Below, piece by piece: positions 44,195 through 54,234 of a DNA stretch of 64,000 nt. Within the stretch, counting starts at the first letter, position 1. The number at the start of each line of letters is the position of its first letter. Below the pieces are notes generated by a model that did not search any database, was not told the origin of the DNA, and worked only from the letters and a program-made list of their open reading frames with translations. Both the position numbers and the translations under genes were made by a program. The stretch is taken from contig BCIA01000002.1 in the NCBI GenBank assembly GCA_001599815.1, forward strand, positions 4,127,626-4,191,625. The letters run 5' to 3'. This DNA is from Furcasterigmium furcatum. Lineage: Eukaryota > Ascomycota > Sordariomycetes > Glomerellales > Plectosphaerellaceae.

Positions 44195-45673
44195 TCAGTT
44201 GCGGTCCTCCCAAGCGCGCTCGGATCTGAAAGCTTTCGGGAACCACTCAGGCGCCTCGCCCTCGGTCATCATGTCCACGAGCGCCTCCGCACTACGGTAT
44301 GCCCACGCCATGCCGTGCCCGTTCATGCACACGACCGCCCACAGGCCCTCCTCGCCCGGCACGCCACCTACCACCGGCAGCCCGTCCGGTGTCTCGCAAG
44401 TGATACCCGTCCAGTCGCTGATGAGCTTTGTGGTCTCGCCCCAGTTCTTGTGCCCGTACACGACACGTCCCACGCCGTGCAGGTGCGACGCGATATCCTC
44501 GTTGATGACCGAGTCGTCGGTGATGTTGGTCTCCCTGGTTGGCGAGAACTTCTTGCCGCCGCCGTAGATGACATCTCCCTCGCCAGGATCCCCGGGGGCG
44601 CGAACGACGATGTAGTTGTTGCCGCTGTGCAAGTCGGGGTAGGACGCGCTGCGTAGGAAGACCGGGTTTTTCGAGGTGTCGGCTTCCGGGTGGACGGCGG
44701 TGGCCTGGCTTCTGGTGGGCAGGAGGAAGTTTGTGCTGGCGAAGCCCGGGTGCAGCGCGCTGGTGAAGCCGTTTGTGGCGAGGACAACCTGCTTTCCCGT
44801 GACGGTTCCACGATCTGTCTTCACCTCCCATTGGGCTCCGCATCCAGACTTGCTGGAGACCTGGTTGAGACTAAGCGCCATGGTGTTTGTCTGCAGGTTC
44901 AGGCCCTTCTCGAGGCTGAGCTCGATCATGTGGCACACCGTGAGATATGGATTCTGCGTGTGCGCCCGGAAAGTGACAGCACCGAGAATCTCCGGCCACT
45001 TCCAGTAGTCCCTCGCAGCTTGGCCCTCGAAAATCGTCCTGTCGTTCTTGGGGACGTCGTTGGGCCTGCGACTCTCCAATTCACGCTGGAATTCCACAAC
45101 GTCAACGGCATTCTGGAACGCCTCTTTCGTCCAGTACAGATCCGCGCTCTCAACATCTTGCCAGCCGCTGGAGACGTTGTGCGTGAGAACGAACTCGCGG
45201 ACGTCATCCACACAGTCCTGCTCCATCTTGCCGACCTTGAGGCCTTCATCCTCGCCATACCTGTTGATCCAGGTCTTGATGCTCTTCCAGGATCCTGGGC
45301 GGCAGTGCCCGCCGTTGCGTCCTGTCGCCCCTGATGCCGCGGTGCGGCCCTCGAGCATCAGGATGGACAGATCGGGGTCGCGCGACAGCAGCTTGAAGGC
45401 TGTAGCGGCACCGGAGATGCCGGAGCCGATGATGACATAGTCAAAGGTCTCGGAGGTGGGGAGATCTGAGGTGGTGCGAAGGTTGGCGATGCGATGTGGC
45501 GGGTTCTGCCAGTAGGCCTCTGTTGGGTTTGGGTGAGGGAAGCCAGGTCGTTGAACCGTTTCATCACCGTCTCTCGCGGAGAGACGAGCCTCGGGAGATA
45601 TGACAGTGGACCAGACGGTTGGCAGGAGAGCGGAGCCAACCGTGATGATACTCACCAGTGATGAAGGCCACAT
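44195..45673 (-). CDS. FAD-dependent amine/amino-acid oxidase (DAO fold), secreted
   Basis: Intronless frame of 492 residues. The first about 25 residues form a signal peptide (SLVSIITVGSALLPTVWS). The FAD Rossmann motif YVIIGSGISGAATAF lies at about residues 79-93, followed by the typical DAO-family GRNGGHCRPGSW. The C-terminal half has RVVYGHKNWGETT and GLPVVGGVPGEEGLWAVVCMNGHGM, the FAD-closing part of the fold. The substrate is likely an amine, a sarcosine-like compound or an amino acid, oxidised to an imine with release of H2O2. The secretory leader would put the reaction outside the cell or in the secretory pathway. A TATA-like box stands about 115 bp upstream. No cluster partner is evident. 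Confidence 0.92.
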   Translation of the reverse strand: MWPSSLVSIITVGSALLPTVWSTVISPEARLSARDGDETVQRPGFPHPNPTEAYWQNPPHRIANLRTTSDLPTSETFDYVIIGSGISGAATAFKLLSRDPDLSILMLEGRTAASGATGRNGGHCRPGSWKSIKTWINRYGEDEGLKVGKMEQDCVDDVREFVLTHNVSSGWQDVESADLYWTKEAFQNAVDVVEFQRELESRRPNDVPKNDRTIFEGQAARDYWKWPEILGAVTFRAHTQNPYLTVCHMIELSLEKGLNLQTNTMALSLNQVSSKSGCGAQWEVKTDRGTVTGKQVVLATNGFTSALHPGFASTNFLLPTRSQATAVHPEADTSKNPVFLRSASYPDLHSGNNYIVVRAPGDPGEGDVIYGGGKKFSPTRETNITDDSVINEDIASHLHGVGRVVYGHKNWGETTKLISDWTGITCETPDGLPVVGGVPGEEGLWAVVCMNGHGMAWAYRSAEALVDMMTEGEAPEWFPKAFRSERAWEDRN

Positions 45674-45787
45674 GGTGAGTATATATGCTTACGGGTAGGA
45701 ATTAGGATGTAGTGGGACGAGGCGAGTAGACTGAGTCTGGGGTCACAGGAAACGAGACACAGATTCGGTAAAGAACCATCCGCCGTC

Positions 45788-45795
45788 CTTATATA
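45788..45795 (-). promoter_or_regulatory. TATA-like box of the FAD oxidase gene
   Basis: Minus strand TATATAAG about 115 bp before the ATG at 45673. Confidence 0.5.
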
Positions 45796-47467
45796 CGTAT
45801 GAAATGGCCAAATCCCGATGAGAATGATAGGCGGCAGACAGGATCCAACGTTACCACTACCCCTCCGTTCTCTCCAGAGGGGTACCAGGGCGGCTTGGGC
45901 CTCCGGGTGTGTTCCGGGCCGGGACGAGCTCGGGGTGGCGCCGGTTCGGCCCCCCGGATCTCCCGAATTAGGAAGGTCGTCGGTTCCCCGCCCTCCGACT
46001 CCATCATGATGCCGATGCCGCAGGAGATCTCTGGTGAGAAGTCATCGTCATGGCAGAATCACGGATACCTAAGATACCATTGGAAGTGGGCCAACCTCCG
46101 CCGAAGGAACAAAAGTTCTCGATAGCGCTTTTCCCCGCACGCAGCTCCGCTCCTTCGGGCGAGATTGTTATCTCTCCAGGCAGACATGTTGCCTCTCGCG
46201 AGGGTGGCGCGGGGTGTTTGAATGGCTTGTCGAGTGCTCGTGGAACCCATCATGCGGGCGCGGGTGACGAGGTCGAAGGTGCGGATTCTTGGAAACACAA
46301 GGTGTTAAGAGTCATTATGGGAGCTGTTGCAATCAATAAACAAGATGAAAATCCTCGTTGCGGGATGTTTTATCAACCTGAGAGCTCTTCATGGGCGTGT
46401 TTACGATAGCATCACACGTCGTACGACGCCTGCATGCCCCGTTCCTATGTCAGCCGGGGTCATCTCATATTTCAGGGGTACTCAATGCTGGATTCTTATC
46501 TTCTGTGTGAACTAGAATGTTCTCGCGCATCAGTTCCATCGCATTTCAGAGGGGTCCCAGCGTCACCAAGACATCTCAGCCCGTAACCAGTCTCCCTAGC
46601 GGGGAGACATTCCGCCGCTGAACGGTGAAACATCAACCGCTGATGATTGATAGTAGTTCGTAAATCGACATTATGATCCCGCTACTTGCCAATTCGGGGC
46701 CTTTTGGTGTCACTAAACTCGTACGGGCTGAAGAGTCGTCAACATGAACTCATCCATCGCTGCCCATGCCCAACAGCATGCTCGTCTAAGGGGCCTCGCT
46801 GACAACCATCCCATAAACGAACGATCACAACACGAGAACCTTCTCGGACACCTGCCCTTGGATTCTCAACTAGGTGACGCATCAAGAAATGCATGTCTTT
46901 CAGTTTCAAGTCGGGCTGCGGCTCAAAATACCCGCCAGACATCGCTTAATGTTGGGAGGCCCACGCATACGAACATTTCACTTGCTTCTGTTCCCTTGGC
47001 TGAAATTTCACCTCGGACCTCCCCAAGGTTTTCTTTGGTAAATGAAGCAAAGGGATGTTTGTCTGGGAGGGAGAACTTCATGTGGGGTAGAACACGACTC
47101 GACCGAGGTGGCTGTTTTGCAGGAAGAAGCAAAACCTCACTTCACCGCTGAGATCCCTAGAGTCAGCCCCCTTGATTGTCTAATTGCGCTGGGGCAATTT
47201 CACCGAAATCGGATCAGCGGCCGGCAACTTCACAGTCCGTGCTCCTTGGGTCCATGTCCCTCGATCAGCAATGGCAACATTGGCGAAACTATCACCTCAG
47301 AGTTGCCAAATGTGAATGAGTCGTGATTGATCTGTGCAGGCCGCAGGTGGGTAGCTCACGGGGTGCCACTGCCGGGTGTCTCGCTCGGCACCCCTGGCCC
47401 AGGGGGAGTCATTTGGTGGCCCTTGGAAAACCACCGAGATATGGAGAATTGGTTCTCACGATCGAAG

Positions 47468-47474
47468 TATAAAT
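47468..47474 (+). promoter_or_regulatory. TATA box of the hydrophobin gene
   Basis: TATAAAT lies 147 bp before the hydrophobin ATG, followed by a long CT/CA-rich leader of the kind seen in highly expressed fungal genes. Confidence 0.6.
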
Positions 47475-47614
47475 CAGATGTTGTTCTCTTCGAAAGAGGC
47501 AGACTCTCTCTCTCATCATCACACTCCAGTCTTCTCACCAAAAGCCTCAGCTCCTTCCAACCCACACTCTTTCAACAACACACCAACCCAAGTCTTTCAC
47601 TCAATACCATCAAA

Positions 47615-48032
47615 ATGAAGTTCTTCGCTGCCGCCGCCCTCATCCTCTCCGGCTCCATGGCCGCTGCCTTCAGCGCCTGCCCTGAAGGTGGTCTCTTCAC
47701 CAACGCCGTCTGCTGCGACACCGACGTCGCCGGAGTTGTTGGAATTGGCTGCGAGACCGGTCAGTCCCCTTGCCACCGCCAGGTGATGCTATTTCGCCCT
47801 GGGCGGTAAAGTATCTCCATCTTGCCTTGTGCCTAACAATCGAATAGTTGACCGCCACCCCGAGTCTGCTGATGACTTCATCGATGCTTGCGGAGCGAAG
47901 GTCCCCCGCTGCTGCGTCGCCCCTGTTGTGAGTGTCCCGAGTCAAGTCACTTCAGGAAATGTCTTTAACTAACACCATCTGCTCTTCCAGGCCGACCAGG
48001 GCATTCTCTGCTCGAAGCCCGTTGGCGTCTAA
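47615..48032 (+). CDS. class II hydrophobin
   Basis: Three exons (47615-47759, 47848-47927, 47991-48032) give 88 residues. A signal peptide (MKFFAAAALILSGSMAAAFS) is followed by eight cysteines in the hydrophobin order C, CC, C, C, CC, C, in the contexts SACPEGG, AVCCDTD, GIGCET, IDACGAK, PRCCVAP and GILCSK. The CC-x11-C spacing and short loops identify class II. Such proteins are secreted and assemble into soluble-type amphipathic films on hyphae and spores, helping aerial growth and surface attachment. The gene is too finely split to show as one open frame. A CT-rich leader and a TATA box suggest strong expression. The nearest neighbour is the ABC transporter 1.2 kb downstream. Confidence 0.93.
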
Positions 48033-49236
48033 GCGATCTGCCCTCAACTTGGCCTCATCGACTACTCTTTCGCGCGGCAGGAGGCCAGCGAGGCAGCCGA
48101 TGGCATGGCCTCTGGGATTCTGTTGATTTGAGGGGAATCTTTGAATGGTGGGATGGACATCTGGGCCCCAAACTTTCACCTCTTATTCTCTGCCGATATA
48201 TCTGCATGGCCGTCATCAGCCAACGACTTAGACCAGAATGCTTAGACTACCTAATTAATTGCATTGCCCTGGGTACTCCCCACTACTTCTTCCCATTCGT
48301 TGCCACTCAAAGATTTGCCGTGATATCCAACTATTCCCCCACCCCCTAGACATATTGAGAGATGTCTGGATGAGTGTATCAACCATCTGCCTAACCCCAT
48401 CCATGGGTGCTCAAAGAGGTGGCTGTGGGCCTCTATGTGAGGTTAAAAGGTCAGCACAGCCTCATGGCAGACTTGTGGACTGACTTTACTCCGTCTTTAG
48501 GCACCCTTCCTGCCGCTGGGTCGGCGGTACCGACGTCAGATCAACAGACATCGGTCCTCAGCCCTGCCACAGACTGCGCTCTGATGATCGACAGGCAGTC
48601 CTCAAGGAATGCATTGAAATGCCCCAATTGCGTCAAGCGTGGACAGATCGCGACCATCCCGAGGTTTGATTCGCCCAGGAACGGCTACTGGTCCCGGGAG
48701 AGACTCCACTCGAACCCCGGTCGGCGGTGCCGAGTGGGGCATACCGGCGGGGCACGCCGAGTTTACGCGTATTCATCGCAGGCAGCCAAGCACTCACCAG
48801 TAAGAGCAGAGCAGCAGAGCCACCCGCCCAGGCCCCTGAAAGAGAAATGTTACTGCCTCCGCAACCCTCATCTCCAGCCCTGTGATGTCTCCGGGCTATG
48901 CCTATTCTGGTCGGCAATCTGACCAAACGCGTATCGCGACGTTACAAGATGGCGATGCAAAACGAGCCAACCGATCCATCTGGCGTCATGGTGAATTGAG
49001 GCCCTTGGATCTTCGGTTCTTTATAACAATGGATGGCCAAGCAAGCGCGTCCCGACCATCTGGACACATATTCCAGCACGACTCCAGGGTCCAGGAATTT
49101 ATTCAGCACCGGACGAACACCTGTTCTTCTCCCTGTGGAACACCACTCTCGAGCTCGTATTTGGTCGCAGCACCAATTTGACAACTTCAACCAGAGCGAC
49201 CCCTAATAACGCAGCCGGCCGTTGGCCGTCTTCAAG
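48033..49236. other. intergenic, no gene seen
   Basis: 1.2 kb between the hydrophobin and the ABC transporter. A frame at 48407-48922 is open on the plus strand but has no motif or credible composition. Confidence 0.5.
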
Positions 49237-52200
49237 ATGCCGGCAACGAAATCGGCGTTCTGGCGCCAGACGAACACGCTCATCAACAAGAACTTCGTCA
49301 TCCTCCTCACCCGCCACACCGTCTCAACAATCTATGCGGCTCTCGTTCTGCCGCTCATCCTGACCATCTACCTTGGCATAGGTCAGCGGCTGAACAGCCC
49401 TCTTTCCGAATTCGGCATTGGCGAGCCGCGACCCATCCGCTCTCTGAGCGACAGCCTGTCGGCCGCCGAAGGTGGTCGCAACACCGTCGTCTTCGTCAAC
49501 AACGGGCATTCAGGAGGCGACATCGCAGAGGTAATCGACTCGGTTTCCCGAATCGTCACTGATGCTGGAAAGAATGCCACCACCCTGGAGGACCCGAGCG
49601 AGCTGGGCTATGTCTGTCGCACATCCTTCAGGGGCACCACCCCGTGCTACGGCGCCGTCGTCTTCAATTCTTCGCCCGACGAGGGCAGCCGTGACGGCTG
49701 GAACTACACCCTGCGCGCCGATGCCGCCTTTGGCCTGGGCTTCAGAATCAAGCGAGACGACAATGACCCCCAGCTCTACACCTTGCCCTTGCAGCGCGCG
49801 GTCGATGCCGCTATCGCCAGCCTGAACTCGAGCTCAGAAGACGGAATCCTCGACGACACCGAAGAATGGGCCTTCACGGACCAGACCGAAGAGGAGCGAC
49901 GAGCCGACGCCCGACGCGCCTACCAGGAGACATTCGTCAACTATCTCGGCGTCGCCTTTGTCCTCGCCCTCATCGGCATCAGCTACCACTTGCCGGGCCA
50001 CGTCGCGACCGAGCGGGAGAAGGGCCTCTCGCAGCTCATCGACGCCATGATGCCTACGGCGCGCGACTGGGAGGCCCAGGCCGCCCGCATGCTGTCGACC
50101 CATCTTTCCTTCTCGCAGATCTACATGGTCGGCTGGATCGTCGCTGGCCTCATCGCGAAGTTCATGATCTGGAATGAGACCTTCGCCCTCATCCCCCTGG
50201 CTCTCTTTCTCTTCGCTGGCCTTGCCCTGACCTCGCAGGCCATCCTGGGCTCCGTCTTCTTCAACAAGGCCCAGCTCTCGGGCGTCGTCAACTCTCTCGT
50301 CTATGTCCTCCTCGGCGTCCTGGCACAGGCCCTGCCTGACCCGGGCACCCCAGCGGTCGCGGTCCTCGGGCTTCTCTTCACGCCCTGCAGCTTCGTTTTC
50401 TTCATCAAGGCCATGGCCCGCTTCGAGGGCGAGGGCCAGGGCATGGATCTGCTCAAGGGCGCGCCCAACTCTGCTTCAGACCTGCCCGGTCTCGTCTTCT
50501 TGATCTTCATGATCATCCAGATGATCGTCTACCCCATCATCGCCGTCTTCCTCGAGAGATATCTCCACGGCGTGGGATCAGAGAGCCGCTCCGTCTGGAA
50601 GGGAGCCGATGCCGGCGGTGAAATGCGCGAGTCTGTCCGCGTCCAGAACCTGACCAAAATCTACCGTCCCAGCCTGTTCCGTCGCCTGTTCGCGTTCGCC
50701 AGCAAGCCCCGGCCGCCTACGGTCGCCGTCAACGACCTGTCCCTAACGGCGCAAAAGGGCCAGATTCTGGCTCTCCTCGGAGCCAACGGAAGCGGCAAGA
50801 GTACGACCCTCGACGCGATCGCTGGTATTTCCCGCTTCAACCAGGGCAACATCTCCATCGATGCCTCCGGTGGCATTGGCATCGCTCCCCAGAAGAACGT
50901 CCTATGGGATGAGCTCACTGTCGCGGAGCATATCAAGATCTTCAATGCCTTGAAGTCACCTCACGCACCCGCGAGCAAGATGGAGATCAGGGAGCTGGTT
51001 GACCAGATCGGCCTCGGCTCCAAGTTCAAGAGCCGATCTGAGACTCTCTCTGGTGGTCAGAAGCGCAAGCTTCAGCTCGGTATGATGCTCACGGGCGGAA
51101 GTGCCGTCTGCTGTATCGACGAAGTGTCCTCCGGCATCGACCCGCTGTCCCGAAGGAAGATCTGGGATATCCTGCTTGCTGAGCGCGGCCAGAGGACCAT
51201 CATCATGACCACTCACTTCCTTGACGAGGCAGACCTTCTCGCCGATCACATTGCTATTCTGTCCAAGGGCTCCCTGCGGGCTGAAGGATCTGCCGTGGCA
51301 CTGAAGAACCAGCTTGGTGCCGGATATCGCGTCCACGTTCTCAACGTTAGGAATGTCACGAGCACGCCCGAGATCGAGGGAGTCCACCGCCAAGTCAACT
51401 CCAACACCATCATTTACACTGCTCCGACCTCTAGTCTGGCCGCCGAGGTCATCCGCGCGCTTGAGGCTGCTCACATCGAGTATCGACTGTCCAACCCGAC
51501 GATCGAAGACGTCTTCTTGCAAGTCGCCGAAGAGGCAAAGGATGAACTGCCCTCTCAGGCCAGGCCCGATACTCTCAACCCGGCAGACTCTACCGACACT
51601 CATCCCACGACGGTCTCTGAGAAGCAGAAGGCAGCTGGAGCCGCAGATTCTCTCGGTTTGCAATCTGGTCGCCCCATTGGCTTCGTGAAGCAGACTCTCG
51701 TTCTCATGCACAAGCGCTTCACCCTGTTCAAGACCAACTGGATTCCCTTTGTGGTGGCCTTCCTGATCCCCATCATCGCGGCAGCTGTCATGCAGATTCT
51801 AATCCGCAATGAAGCCCCGATGAGCTGCAGCCTCAGCGACCAGAGCCGTGCAGAGGGCACCGGTGAGTTCATGGAGCTATTTGACGATGCCGTCATCGTC
51901 GCCGGCCCCAGCTCGCGCTTCCCCGATTCTTCCTCCTCTGAAGGCCTGTTCGGTTCTCTTGTGCCGGACTCCTCCGAGAGCAGCACGGGCAACATTACAC
52001 TCGAGCTGCAAGATTCGTTCTCCGACTTCCGCTCGTACATCGAAGAAAACCGCAAGGACGTCTTCCCCGGCGGGTGGTGGCTGGGCGGCGGAGACTCTCC
52101 TGCTACTCTGGCGTACAGAGTTGACAAGGCCTCTATCTACACTGCCGTCCTCGCCCAGAACCTGCTGAACTCGATGCGGACCAACATCCCCATCGCTGCG

Positions 52201-54084
52201 GCTTACTCCCACTTCGACCTCCCAGCTCCCTCTTCGCTTGGGCAGGCACTTCAACTGGCGATTTACTTCACCATTGCTCTCGGAATCGCCCCCGCCTTCT
52301 TCGGACTCTACCCTAACCTCGAGAGGCGCTCGCATGTCCGAAGCCTCCAGTACTCCAGCGGTGTTCGCTCGGTCCCCCTCTGGGCATCCCATGTGCTCTT
52401 CGACTGGAGCATCTTTGCCGTCGCTCTGATTATCGCAGCAATCGCCTTCCTTGTATCTTCTGACATGTGGTACAGCCCCGGCTACCTCTTCCCGGTCTTC
52501 ATCCTCTACGGCCTAGCCTCGATCCTCCTATCCTACGTCTTCTCTTTGATCCTCAGCAGCCAGGTCGCCACTTTTGCGGCGATCATGGCCTACAACGGAG
52601 TCGGGTTTGCCATTTACCTGATCGCTTTCCTGTTCATCATCACTTTCTCCGACCCGACCGATACCGACAAGAACATCCTCTTGGGACACTACGTCATCGC
52701 CATCTTCTTCCCCGGCGGATCACTGTGCCGTGCTCTCATCGTCGGGCTCAACGTCTTCTCGACGGCCTGCGCCGGGGATCAGCTCAGAAGCTACCCGGGC
52801 GAGATGAACGCCTACGGAGGCCCCATTCTCTACCTTGCTCTCCAGGCCATTCTTCTCTTCAGCATCCTGTTGATCAACGACAAGGGCATCCTCGCCAGTG
52901 CCGGATCAGCAAAGAAGACCAAGTCGGAATCCGACCAGGCAACCACCGACCACGAGGCGGCAAATGGCATTGTTCAGGCACAGAACCTGGCTGGTGATGA
53001 GGGTCTCCAGGTCAAGAACTTGACCAAGAGCTTCGGCAAGCACACGGCGGTTGACAACGCCACCTTCGGCGTCCAACACGGCGAGGTGTTCGCGCTGCTC
53101 GGCCCCAACGGCGCTGGCAAGTCGACCACGATTTCTCTCATCCGCGGCGACATCAAGCCCAGCAAGAATGGTGGCGATGTGTTCGTTGAGAATGTCTCTG
53201 TCAACAAGCGGCGCGCCCTCGCTCGTTCCCACCTTGGTGTCTGCCCGCAGTTCGATGCCGTCGACGCCATGACTGTCCGCGAGCACCTCCGTCACTACGC
53301 CAGGATCCGCGGCATTTTCGACGTCGAACGCCAAGTCGACGCCGTGATCCGCGCCGTGGGCTTGGAGGCTCACCAGTTCACCGTCGCCCACCACCTCTCC
53401 GGTGGCAACAAGCGCAAGCTCTCCCTCGGCATCGCTCTGACCGGCAACCCATCCGTCCTCGTCCTCGACGAGCCCTCCTCCGGCCTCGACGCCGCCGCAA
53501 AGCGCATCATGTGGCGCACGCTCTCCACCATCGTCCCCGGCCGCTCGATCCTCCTCACCACGCACAGCATGGAAGAGGCCGACGCCCTCGCCGGCCGCGC
53601 CGGCATCCTCGCGCAGCGCATGCTGGCAATCGGCGAGGTCGACCGCCTCCGCGAGCAGTTCGGCGACTCCCTCTACGTCCACCTCGTCACGCGCACGGCG
53701 CCGCACTCGACGCAGGAGGAGATGGACCGTCTCAGGAACTGGGTCTCGTACACCTTCCCCGGCGCGGCCATCGAGCCGGACACCTACCACGGCCAGATGC
53801 GCTTCTCGGTGCCGGCCTCCGCCGTGCTCGAGCGCGGGCGGCAGACGCCCGGGAACACGAACCAGAGCGCCATCGGCCAGCTTGTTGTCCTGCTCGAGGA
53901 GCAGAGGGAGGCTCTCGGCATCGAGCATCACAGCGTCAGCCCGGCTACGCTCAATGATGTCTTCCTCTCGATTGTTGGCAGGCATGATGTGCAGGAGGAA
54001 GGGTACGAGCGGGATCCTAACGCCCAGAGGAAACCCTGGTACCAGAAGAAGTCGGTCTGGAGAAGGATCTGCATCCCCTTCTAG
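49237..54084 (+). CDS. full-length ABC transporter, ABCA-like
   Basis: An intronless frame of 1615 residues starting MPATKSAFWRQTNTL (an upstream TTG is not used). The order is membrane domain, nucleotide-binding domain, membrane domain, nucleotide-binding domain, with long extracytoplasmic loops after the first helix of each half, the ABCA layout. NBD1 has Walker A GANGSGKST near residue 515, LSGGQKRKLQLG and Walker B CCIDEVSSGID. NBD2 has GPNGAGKST near residue 1288, LSGGNKRKLSLG and VLVLDEPSSGLD. Both sites look intact, though NBD1 has DEV where DEP is usual. ABCA proteins move lipids in animals; fungal members are few and poorly studied, so the cargo is unknown. It should sit in the plasma or vacuolar membrane. 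Confidence 0.94.
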   Translation: MPATKSAFWRQTNTLINKNFVILLTRHTVSTIYAALVLPLILTIYLGIGQRLNSPLSEFGIGEPRPIRSLSDSLSAAEGGRNTVVFVNNGHSGGDIAEVIDSVSRIVTDAGKNATTLEDPSELGYVCRTSFRGTTPCYGAVVFNSSPDEGSRDGWNYTLRADAAFGLGFRIKRDDNDPQLYTLPLQRAVDAAIASLNSSSEDGILDDTEEWAFTDQTEEERRADARRAYQETFVNYLGVAFVLALIGISYHLPGHVATEREKGLSQLIDAMMPTARDWEAQAARMLSTHLSFSQIYMVGWIVAGLIAKFMIWNETFALIPLALFLFAGLALTSQAILGSVFFNKAQLSGVVNSLVYVLLGVLAQALPDPGTPAVAVLGLLFTPCSFVFFIKAMARFEGEGQGMDLLKGAPNSASDLPGLVFLIFMIIQMIVYPIIAVFLERYLHGVGSESRSVWKGADAGGEMRESVRVQNLTKIYRPSLFRRLFAFASKPRPPTVAVNDLSLTAQKGQILALLGANGSGKSTTLDAIAGISRFNQGNISIDASGGIGIAPQKNVLWDELTVAEHIKIFNALKSPHAPASKMEIRELVDQIGLGSKFKSRSETLSGGQKRKLQLGMMLTGGSAVCCIDEVSSGIDPLSRRKIWDILLAERGQRTIIMTTHFLDEADLLADHIAILSKGSLRAEGSAVALKNQLGAGYRVHVLNVRNVTSTPEIEGVHRQVNSNTIIYTAPTSSLAAEVIRALEAAHIEYRLSNPTIEDVFLQVAEEAKDELPSQARPDTLNPADSTDTHPTTVSEKQKAAGAADSLGLQSGRPIGFVKQTLVLMHKRFTLFKTNWIPFVVAFLIPIIAAAVMQILIRNEAPMSCSLSDQSRAEGTGEFMELFDDAVIVAGPSSRFPDSSSSEGLFGSLVPDSSESSTGNITLELQDSFSDFRSYIEENRKDVFPGGWWLGGGDSPATLAYRVDKASIYTAVLAQNLLNSMRTNIPIAAAYSHFDLPAPSSLGQALQLAIYFTIALGIAPAFFGLYPNLERRSHVRSLQYSSGVRSVPLWASHVLFDWSIFAVALIIAAIAFLVSSDMWYSPGYLFPVFILYGLASILLSYVFSLILSSQVATFAAIMAYNGVGFAIYLIAFLFIITFSDPTDTDKNILLGHYVIAIFFPGGSLCRALIVGLNVFSTACAGDQLRSYPGEMNAYGGPILYLALQAILLFSILLINDKGILASAGSAKKTKSESDQATTDHEAANGIVQAQNLAGDEGLQVKNLTKSFGKHTAVDNATFGVQHGEVFALLGPNGAGKSTTISLIRGDIKPSKNGGDVFVENVSVNKRRALARSHLGVCPQFDAVDAMTVREHLRHYARIRGIFDVERQVDAVIRAVGLEAHQFTVAHHLSGGNKRKLSLGIALTGNPSVLVLDEPSSGLDAAAKRIMWRTLSTIVPGRSILLTTHSMEEADALAGRAGILAQRMLAIGEVDRLREQFGDSLYVHLVTRTAPHSTQEEMDRLRNWVSYTFPGAAIEPDTYHGQMRFSVPASAVLERGRQTPGNTNQSAIGQLVVLLEEQREALGIEHHSVSPATLNDVFLSIVGRHDVQEEGYERDPNAQRKPWYQKKSVWRRICIPF

Positions 54085-54234
54085 GTTTTGTCCTCGTGGC
54101 TTTTCTTTGTAGATCTACAGCGACTAGACTTTGTTTTTACATCGTTCCGATACCATTTGTCTATGCAATATGAAACAAATTTCAAACCACCGGGCCAGTA
54201 CACAACTCGGCAGATATCACCGTCCGCGATGACT

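Larger units (their letters stand above)
45674..47614. other. intergenic, no gene seen
   Basis: 1.9 kb between the oxidase and the hydrophobin, holding both promoters. An 8-bp inverted repeat is at 47360-47394 and the hydrophobin TATA box at 47468-47474. Plus-strand frames at 45799-46409 and 46744-47151 are not protein-like. Confidence 0.5.

Noticed and set aside
43878..44567. Plus-strand frame of 229 codons
   Set aside because: It overlaps the 3' end of the FAD oxidase on the other strand and has no protein-like features.
47615..47809. Reading through the hydrophobin intron gives a continuous frame of the N-terminal part
   Set aside because: The continuous frame loses half of the eight cysteines. 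Splicing at 47760 and 47928 restores the full hydrophobin pattern.
52906..53985. Minus-strand frame of 359 codons
   Set aside because: Antisense shadow of the second nucleotide-binding domain of the ABC transporter. High GC at third positions keeps it open.
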